Origin: Acidobacteriota bacterium
GTDB lineage: Bacteria; Actinomycetota; Acidimicrobiia; Acidimicrobiales; RAAP-2
Assembly (NCBI GenBank): GCA_018971385.1
Contig: JAGXAY010000009.1
Location: 1-42,067 of the forward strand
Reading direction: 5' to 3'
Length of the DNA: 42,067 nt
The translations under genes were made by a program, and so were the position numbers. How positions within the stretch are numbered: position 1 is the stretch's first letter; each line of letters starts with the position of its first letter. This document shows positions 9,801 to 15,491 of the stretch, piece after piece. Below the pieces are notes generated by a model. The model did no database searches, was not told the DNA's origin, and saw nothing but the letters and a program-made list of their open reading frames with translations.

Positions 9801-10796
9801 TCCCATGGTCTCTCCGGCCGCGCGGAATCGGGCGAAGTCGTTCACCTCGGGATGCTCCATCACGTAGGAGCGCAGACCCTTCTCGTAGAGGGCCATGAAC
9901 TCACTCTGGGTCGCCGCCCAGGCCTGAATGACGTTGCGCTTCGCGTTAAAGGCCGCGGCCGCATCCACCCGCTGACCGTCTCGCCAGGCGCGGCGGGCCT
10001 CGGGTCCGTACGTGTGACGCATCAAGTGTTGGGCGGCCGGCGAGTCCTCGAGAAACTCCACCTGATCGAGGGCGATGTAGCGGTCGTTCCAGAATCGCCG
10101 AGACACCGGCCGATAGGGCGAGGGCTCGAAGTCGTGGGGACCGAAGGAGGACAGGAGGGGCAGGGTCGCCACCACGCTCGCCCCCCGGGGGGCGACCAGG
10201 GCGGCGAAGGCGTCGAGGTCGGCGACGTCCCCCGATCCCCAGGAACGTTCCGAGTGAAGGGAGAAGACCGGCGCCTGGACCGAGATGGCGCGCCAGTCGT
10301 CGGCGAAGCGGTTGGGTCGGGCCCGCAGTGGACGAACAATCAGTGTCGACCACGCGGAACGCTTTCCGGTCATCACGCAGAGGCGGTGGTATCCGACGCG
10401 CAGAGCCGGTAGGCGTAGGCCGAACCGGCGCTCCTCGCCGGGCAGTGGATCGAGCTCGCTACCGGCGACTTGCCAGGAGACGTCGCCCCCGAACTCGAAC
10501 TCCACCCGGCACTGATAGGTCGGAGCGCGCCGAACGAGGCGAAGGCCCACCGTGTGGTCGACCCCCTCGTCGAGAACATAGACGGGCTCCACCATGCGGT
10601 CGGTGACGGACTGGCGCCACTCGAGCAGGGCGCGCGGCGCGTCCTCCACGCTTCGCGGCGCCCCGGGGTCCCCCATCGCGCGCAGTACCGCGAGCAGCGT
10701 GTCGGGCGCCACCGACACGGTGCGGGAGAGTCCGTCCACGAAGTGGGTCGAGACGCCGCGCAGTCGAGCGAGCTCGTGAAGGGCGTCGAGACTCAC
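6858..10796 (-). CDS. malQ-glgB: Bifunctional 4-alpha-glucanotransferase / 1,4-alpha-glucan branching enzyme fusion
   Basis: One uninterrupted frame of 1312 codons holds two complete enzymes. Residues 1 to about 690 are a long-type MalQ (GH77): an N-terminal helical domain ([13 protein letters not shown]), then RLDHVMGL near 460 (nucleophile Asp), GEDLGTV near 510 (acid/base Glu) and ATHDTPT near 558. Residues about 691-1312 are a GlgB (GH13) without the extra N1 domain: the start block [19 protein letters not shown], a CBM48 segment ([20 protein letters not shown]), DGLRVDAV near 997, IAEEST near 1050 and [13 protein letters not shown] near 1118. There is virtually no linker. Start GTG 10796 overlaps the preceding phosphorylase stop as GTGA, and its own stop overlaps the next gene as ATGA. 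Both halves keep their catalytic residues, so one chain should both disproportionate and branch alpha-glucans. Confidence 0.93.
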   Translation of the reverse strand: [1312 protein letters not shown]

Positions 10797-13327
10797 GAGG
10801 CCCACACGATCAGTCCGGCCTCCACGTCGCCGTCGGTGTGCACGAGGGAGGGAACGATTCGAAGCGCCCACTCGTTCTCGAGGTCGGTCGCGTCGAGGTG
10901 AACGCGGTAACGAGCGTGGACGTCGCGACGATCGAAGAGGAAAGCGTCGAGGGGCCGACACCCCTCCGCCTCTCGCCACACTTGAACCGACAGATCGGCC
11001 GGCTCGAGGGCACCGAGGTGTACCCCCACCTCGAGATCGAGGCCCGTGGACACGGGAACCTCCTTCTCCACTCGAAGCGCGAGTTCCGACCAGTGCGCGC
11101 GGAGGCGACGCTGGTGAGCCGTCCGATCGCGAGCAGACTGGGCGCCTCCGGCGAGGAGTTGCTCCGACTTCACGAGACCGGGCAGGTAGAAGCGCTCGGT
11201 GTACTCCCGCGTCATGCGCAGGGAGTCCCACGTCGGAGCGAGGGTCGACATGGACTGCTTCACTGAGGCGAGCCAGCGGCGGGGCACCCCGTCGGCGTCG
11301 CGTTCGTAGAAGGCGGGCACGATCTCCTCTTCGAGCACGGTGTAGAGCGAGTCGGCGTCGAAGTCGTCCTGGGCCGACTCGTCCTCCCACCGCTCCTTGT
11401 TTCCAATCGTGAAACCGATGGGGGGCGCGCTCGGGTCAGCGTCGGCGAGAGCCTCGTCCCACCACCCGTCGATGGTCGAGAGATTGAGCACCCCGTTCAT
11501 ACCCGCCTTCATACCCCCCACCCCGCAGGCCTCGAGCGGACGTCGGGGAGTATTCAACCAGAGGTCCACCCCCTGGGTCATCGCGCGGTCCATGGTGGTG
11601 TCGAAGTCCACCATGAAGACCACGCGGTCACTGACGCCGTAGCGGGAGGCGAAGTCAATCATGTCGGCGAGCAGACGCTTTCCCCCCTCGTCGCTGGAGT
11701 GGGCCTTCCCGGCGAAGACGATCTGCACCGGACGTGCGGGATTCTTCAAAATGGCGGCGAGACGCTCGGGGTCACGCAGTAGGAGGGTGGGCCGCTTGTA
11801 GGCGACGAAGCGCCCGACGAATCCGATGGTGAGAAAGTCCTCGTGCAACACCGAAACGGCCGCCACCCGCTCGGTGGGTGCGTGGCGGCGAGCGAGGTCC
11901 TTACGGGCGCGGCGACGGGCGAACTCTACGAGGTCGGCTCGGGCCTTGTTCTTCACCTGCCAGAGGGCGGCGTCGTTCGCCCGCGTGAGCTTGGACCACA
12001 TCACCGGGTCCCCGGGAGTCGTCTGCCACTGGGCCCCGATTGCGGAGGTCAGTAACTCGGCGAAGGGTCCCGTGACCCAGGACTCGAGGTGCACTCCGTT
12101 CGTGACGTGAGTGATCGGCACTTCGACCTCCGGCGTGCGGGGCCAGAGCATCGACCACTGGCGCCGGGTGACCTCGCCGTGGAGTCGAGAGACCCCGTTA
12201 CGGTGGCCGGCTAGTCGAAGGGCGAAGACGGTGGGGCAAAAGCTGTCCCCCTCCCACTCGGGGGTGACCCGGCCGAGGGACACCAACTCCTCGGTGGAGA
12301 TGGCTAGCTGGGCCGCGTAGGGAGCGAGATACTCCCGAGCCAGGTGGGGGGCGAAGTAGTCGTGACCAGCGGCGACCGGAGTGTGCGTGGTGAAGACCAG
12401 ACTCGGGCGCACCGCCACCCGGGCCTCCTCGAAACTGAGGCCCTCGCGGGCCATGACCCGACGCAGGTGTTCGAGCAGAGCGAAGACCGAGTGCCCTTCG
12501 TTGAGGTGAACGGTGGTCGGAATCAGGTCGAGCGCCGCCAGGGCGCGCATTCCTCCGACGCCGAGTATGAGCTCCTGGGCGAGGCGCACGTCGGGACGCG
12601 AGTCGTAGAGCTGGGTCGTGAGGAGACGGTCCGCCTCCGAGTTGTTCTCGAGGGCCGCGTCGAGGAGGAAGAGTCGCCGGCGTCCCACCTGGGCCTCGTA
12701 GACCGCTACTTGGAGGTCCCGTCCGGGCAGGGACACCGCCACCTGGACCTCGCGCCCCTGGGAGTCGCGGGCTCGCGAGATGGGCATCTGTTCCGGAGAC
12801 ATCATGTCCCAGGCCTCGTGCTGGCGTCCCTCGCGGTCGAGCCACTGGTGAGAAGATCCCCGGTAGAGCAGTCCCACGCCCACGAGGGGAATACCGAGGG
12901 CGCTCGCCGCCTTCATCTGCTCGGCCGCCACCGTCCCGAGACCACCGGCGAAGATCGGCAGAGAGTCGGTGAGGGAGAACTCCGCCGCGAAGAAGGCCAC
13001 CAAAAGATCACGCTGGGATCGGTGTGTTCCGGAGAACCAGGTCTTCGCCCCGTGGGCCATATACGTGCGAAAGTTCCGCACCACCTCGTCGGCGAGATCT
13101 CGAATCTCCTCGTCGCGAAGCAGCTCCTCCACCCGGCTTCGCCCGAGACCGAGGAGTAACTGCTCCGGCCACTCGAGCGCGCCGGGACTGGCCGTAGGGT
13201 CGAGGCGCGCGAAGAGACGCCGGGCGTCAATCTTCCAGGTCCAGCGTAGGTTCCTCGCGACCTGGAGTAACTCGTCGTAGGACGCGCGGTGACGGCGAGT
13301 GCTCGGGGAACTCAGAGCCTCACTCAC
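10793..13327 (-). CDS. glgP: Alpha-glucan phosphorylase (GT35), copy 2
   Basis: An 844-residue phosphorylase and first gene of the glucan operon. It contains the N-terminal helical segment found in this group (NLRWTWKIDARRLFARLDP), FAAEFSLTDSLPIFAGGLG, LNEGHSVFALLE, FTTHTPVAAGHD, VTNGVHLESW and the PLP-site block CGVGGMKAGMNG with the lysine near 607. After about residue 700 it has a C-terminal extension absent from copy 1, ending in a beta-rich segment (DLSVQVWREAEG ... VHLDATDL) that may bind glucan or help assembly. GTG 13327 is chosen because GGAGGAGGG lies just upstream. The open frame extends another 27 codons to 13408, but without a ribosome site and with low-complexity residues. Its end overlaps the MalQ-GlgB start by four bases. 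It should make glucose-1-phosphate from glucans. Confidence 0.92.
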   Translation of the reverse strand: MSEALSSPSTRRHRASYDELLQVARNLRWTWKIDARRLFARLDPTASPGALEWPEQLLLGLGRSRVEELLRDEEIRDLADEVVRNFRTYMAHGAKTWFSGTHRSQRDLLVAFFAAEFSLTDSLPIFAGGLGTVAAEQMKAASALGIPLVGVGLLYRGSSHQWLDREGRQHEAWDMMSPEQMPISRARDSQGREVQVAVSLPGRDLQVAVYEAQVGRRRLFLLDAALENNSEADRLLTTQLYDSRPDVRLAQELILGVGGMRALAALDLIPTTVHLNEGHSVFALLEHLRRVMAREGLSFEEARVAVRPSLVFTTHTPVAAGHDYFAPHLAREYLAPYAAQLAISTEELVSLGRVTPEWEGDSFCPTVFALRLAGHRNGVSRLHGEVTRRQWSMLWPRTPEVEVPITHVTNGVHLESWVTGPFAELLTSAIGAQWQTTPGDPVMWSKLTRANDAALWQVKNKARADLVEFARRRARKDLARRHAPTERVAAVSVLHEDFLTIGFVGRFVAYKRPTLLLRDPERLAAILKNPARPVQIVFAGKAHSSDEGGKRLLADMIDFASRYGVSDRVVFMVDFDTTMDRAMTQGVDLWLNTPRRPLEACGVGGMKAGMNGVLNLSTIDGWWDEALADADPSAPPIGFTIGNKERWEDESAQDDFDADSLYTVLEEEIVPAFYERDADGVPRRWLASVKQSMSTLAPTWDSLRMTREYTERFYLPGLVKSEQLLAGGAQSARDRTAHQRRLRAHWSELALRVEKEVPVSTGLDLEVGVHLGALEPADLSVQVWREAEGCRPLDAFLFDRRDVHARYRVHLDATDLENEWALRIVPSLVHTDGDVEAGLIVWAS

Positions 13328-13330
13328 GTA

Positions 13331-13339
13331 ACCCTCCTC
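13331..13339 (-). promoter_or_regulatory. Strong ribosome-binding site of the glucan operon
   Basis: GGAGGAGGG on the minus strand sits four to five bases before GTG 13327. It is the strongest Shine-Dalgarno sequence in the window and fixes the start of phosphorylase copy 2. Confidence 0.8.
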
Positions 13340-13382
13340 CAGCCGACCCGGGGTCACCGAATGGGCTGTTCCATGACTAGCA

Positions 13383-13432
13383 CACTCGCCGACACGTCGT
13401 CTCCTCACAACCCCTCGGCGGGTCGGCGAGTG
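13383..13432. repeat. Inverted repeat between glucan operon and mazG-like gene
   Basis: CACTCGCCGAC at 13383-13393 is repeated in perfect inverted form (GTCGGCGAGTG) at 13422-13432, separated by 28 bases. It lies in the 140-bp divergent intergenic region, upstream of the strong ribosome site of the glucan operon and about 35 bases before the mazG-like start. The long spacer suggests two sites for a dimeric regulator or a looped structure rather than a terminator. No T-run follows on either strand. Confidence 0.6.
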
Positions 13433-13467
13433 CGTCAGCCAGACTGGAGGTACGTGAAGGAGGACGG

Positions 13468-13788
13468 GTGAGCGACATCGAGGATCTCATGGACGAGGCG
13501 CGCCAGTTCGCCGAGGTGCGTCACTGGACCGAGTTCCATACGCCGAAGAACTTGGCGATGGCCCTCGCCGGAGAGGCCGGAGAATTGGTCGCCGAGTTTC
13601 GTTGGCTGACTCCCGACGAGGCTCAGCTCGACGCGCTGTCCGTCGAACACCTCGGGCTCATTCGCGACGAGATGGCGGATGTCTTCATCTTTCTCCTGCG
13701 CTTGGCCGACGTGCTGGAGGTGGATCTCGCGGCCGCGGTGCGGAGCAAACTAGCGAGGAACGAGAGCCGTTTCCCCCGACCCGATTAA
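13468..13788 (+). CDS. MazG-like nucleotide pyrophosphohydrolase
   Basis: A 106-residue all-alpha protein of the MazG/dCTPase (RS21-C6-like) group, which hydrolyses NTPs or dNTPs to the monophosphate and pyrophosphate. The helix carrying the first metal ligands reads LAGEAGELVAEF near residues 33-44, with the paired acidic motif RDEMADVFIF near 67-76, matching the EXXE...EXXD magnesium site. Start GTG 13468 has GGAGG upstream. It is divergent from the glucan operon and convergent with the GH18 gene, and the two stop codons overlap within TTAA. A house-cleaning role against non-canonical nucleotides is the family expectation; the substrate is not predictable here. Confidence 0.88.
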   Translation: MSDIEDLMDEARQFAEVRHWTEFHTPKNLAMALAGEAGELVAEFRWLTPDEAQLDALSVEHLGLIRDEMADVFIFLLRLADVLEVDLAAAVRSKLARNESRFPRPD

Positions 13789-15353
13789 CCCAGGGCCGGT
13801 TCGCCGGGCCACGTGAAGAGCGCCGTCCAGGGTGATCCCGTCGGATTGGTTGCCGCCGCGGCTGGCGACTGCGCCACGTTGTACCACTTGGACTGATACG
13901 GCAGTCCGTTGAAGAGGACTCTCTGACCCGCCACGTACGTCCGCCGCGGCGACCACGCGGGATAGGTCCCGGTGGGCAACGTGGTTGTCGTGGGTGGGTG
14001 ACTACCGGGCAGGACCGGCCCGATGAGTTGCCACGGAGTTTGCGACGGGTACTGGACGACCGTCGCCGGATCCTGTCCCTGCGAGAACCACTTCGCCTGA
14101 TAGATCTCCCCGTTGCGCACCACCTTGTAGGTCGGTGGGTACGGAACTGAGGCGGACCACTGCGGGTAGGGCCCCGGGGCGTTCGAGGGAGCTACGACAG
14201 TTCCCGACGTGGTCGCCGGAGCCCCGACGCCGTCGCGAGCGCTAAAGGCGCCCGAAAAGAGACGGGAGTAGCCGAGCGCGGACTCGGTCGCGCCGGAGCA
14301 GGTCGTCGAGAGCACGCCAATCTCAGCGAAGGCGGAGCCGCACTGGTCGTCTCGATTGAGTGACCACATCGAGATCCGACCCCAGTGATGAAGTGACGCC
14401 GCCGAGACCACTCGCGTCGCCCCCGCGATCGACAGATTCTCCCCGGGAGTGTCGTTCTCACCAATCATGACCGTCACGCCAAATCTCGCGTTCAAATCTC
14501 CCGACACTCCGTAGCGTTGATAGAGCTGGTTCACTTGGGCCTGAGCGGCCGTCGCCACGGAGACGACCGCCCCCGACATCGACTGCTCCGGTTGCCCAAA
14601 GTCCATGGCCATCACGTCGACTCCGGCCGGCACCACGCCGGCGGCGAGAACGCTCTCCACAGTCTGCAGCGCGGAGTAGGAGAGGCCACCGGGGCCCGCC
14701 GGAATGGTGAGCCACACACCCAAGTGACGAGACCCTCCGCTCGCCTTCACGACCGCGGCGATGGCCCGAGCTCGTCGGTGAAGAGACGCGACGTTATTGA
14801 GTGCGGACCCTTCGACGTCAAAATCCAGAATCGACGGGTGGTAATGGCTAACGACCGCCTCGTACGCTCGCGTCAGCGCGGCCGTCGTGGGGCACGCTTG
14901 CGCGAGATCGAGGTGATCTCGCCCACCGAAGGAGATGATGATGTCGCCTCCAATCGACCGGTACTGAGCAATTCGACTGGAGAGATTGAGGGTGTTGTCG
15001 GCCTGGACGAGGGTGTACGCCGCCCCCCACGAGGGTGTGCAGCCGCCTCCCGACACGACGAATCCAAGCACCGTTTGGCGGGCGACGTTTTGCGACGGAT
15101 CTTGAAACTGGTACGTCGGGGTCAAGGTGGTGTCCACGTAGGGGGCGAACCAGGTACCAGTGCTCGTGGTCGACGCGGCGGCCCGGGTCGAGAACTGGGC
15201 TCGCCACCACCAACCAGCGCCCGCGAGGAGAGCGACGCCCACGAGGAGCGCCACGGTCACTCTCAGGGGCGAGTACTCCGGACGGGGCTCGTCGTCGCGG
15301 CCGTCGTCGTCCGTCCACTCCGACGTATCGGCATAACGAGATTGATCGGACAT
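13785..15353 (-). CDS. Membrane-anchored GH18 glycosidase with two chitin-binding-like repeats
   Basis: A 522-residue protein. An acidic cytoplasmic tail of about 28 residues is followed by one hydrophobic segment (about 32-51, VALLVGVALLAGAGWWW), so it is anchored with the bulk outside. Residues about 70-370 are a GH18-like barrel: GGDIIISFGGRDH, then SILDFDVEGSAL near 175, which keeps the D-x-D-x-E core with the catalytic glutamate but has serine where the first aspartate of DxxDxDxE usually stands. Two C-terminal repeats, around residues 395-440 and 465-512, have the CBM5/12 pattern (YPQWS...NGEIYQAKWF and YPAWS...NGLPYQSKWY). GGAGG precedes ATG 15353. It is divergent from the GT2-EAL synthase across a shared control region, which suggests it trims or binds that enzyme's polymer, perhaps one built on GlcNAc. 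The polymer itself is inference. Confidence 0.85.
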   Translation of the reverse strand: MSDQSRYADTSEWTDDDGRDDEPRPEYSPLRVTVALLVGVALLAGAGWWWRAQFSTRAAASTTSTGTWFAPYVDTTLTPTYQFQDPSQNVARQTVLGFVVSGGGCTPSWGAAYTLVQADNTLNLSSRIAQYRSIGGDIIISFGGRDHLDLAQACPTTAALTRAYEAVVSHYHPSILDFDVEGSALNNVASLHRRARAIAAVVKASGGSRHLGVWLTIPAGPGGLSYSALQTVESVLAAGVVPAGVDVMAMDFGQPEQSMSGAVVSVATAAQAQVNQLYQRYGVSGDLNARFGVTVMIGENDTPGENLSIAGATRVVSAASLHHWGRISMWSLNRDDQCGSAFAEIGVLSTTCSGATESALGYSRLFSGAFSARDGVGAPATTSGTVVAPSNAPGPYPQWSASVPYPPTYKVVRNGEIYQAKWFSQGQDPATVVQYPSQTPWQLIGPVLPGSHPPTTTTLPTGTYPAWSPRRTYVAGQRVLFNGLPYQSKWYNVAQSPAAAATNPTGSPWTALFTWPGEPALG

Positions 15354-15385
15354 GACGAGCCTCCAACGTGGGTACGGTTCTCGAG

Positions 15386-15403
15386 AGAGGCTAGAGAGCC
15401 TCT
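15386..15403. repeat. Perfect hairpin in the GH18 leader
   Basis: AGAGGCT, loop AGAG, AGCCTCT: seven perfect pairs with a four-base loop, about 33 bases upstream of the GH18 start codon. It could be an operator or a 5' leader hairpin of the GH18 transcript. Confidence 0.55.
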
Positions 15404-15405
15404 GG

Positions 15406-15433
15406 CAATTCCTTCACAATTCCCGGTCAATTC
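15406..15433. promoter_or_regulatory. Three CAATTC direct repeats with 11-bp phasing
   Basis: CAATTC begins at 15406, 15417 and 15428, that is at exactly 11-bp steps, about one helical turn. The repeats sit midway between the divergent GH18 and GT2-EAL genes. Direct repeats of 11 bp are the known layout of OmpR/PhoB-family sites such as actinobacterial PhoP boxes. The core here differs from the PhoP core, so the regulator is unknown. Confidence 0.6.
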
Positions 15434-15478
15434 GTCATTTTCTGGTTGAAACTACGCGGAGTCCCTTTTGTCGGCCCC

Positions 15479-15484
15479 GAGGAG
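15479..15484 (+). promoter_or_regulatory. Ribosome-binding site deciding the GT2-EAL start
   Basis: GAGGAG lies seven bases before GTG 15492. The alternative TTG at 15468 has no such sequence in front of it. Confidence 0.75.
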
Positions 15485-15491
15485 ATCAACC

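Noticed and set aside
8139-10412. Two long open frames antisense to MalQ-GlgB (8139-9170 and 9174-10412)
   Set aside because: Shadow frames opposite a fusion protein whose catalytic residues are all present.
15468-15470. TTG as start of the GT2-EAL gene
   Set aside because: GTG 15492 has GAGGAG at the right distance; the TTG has none.
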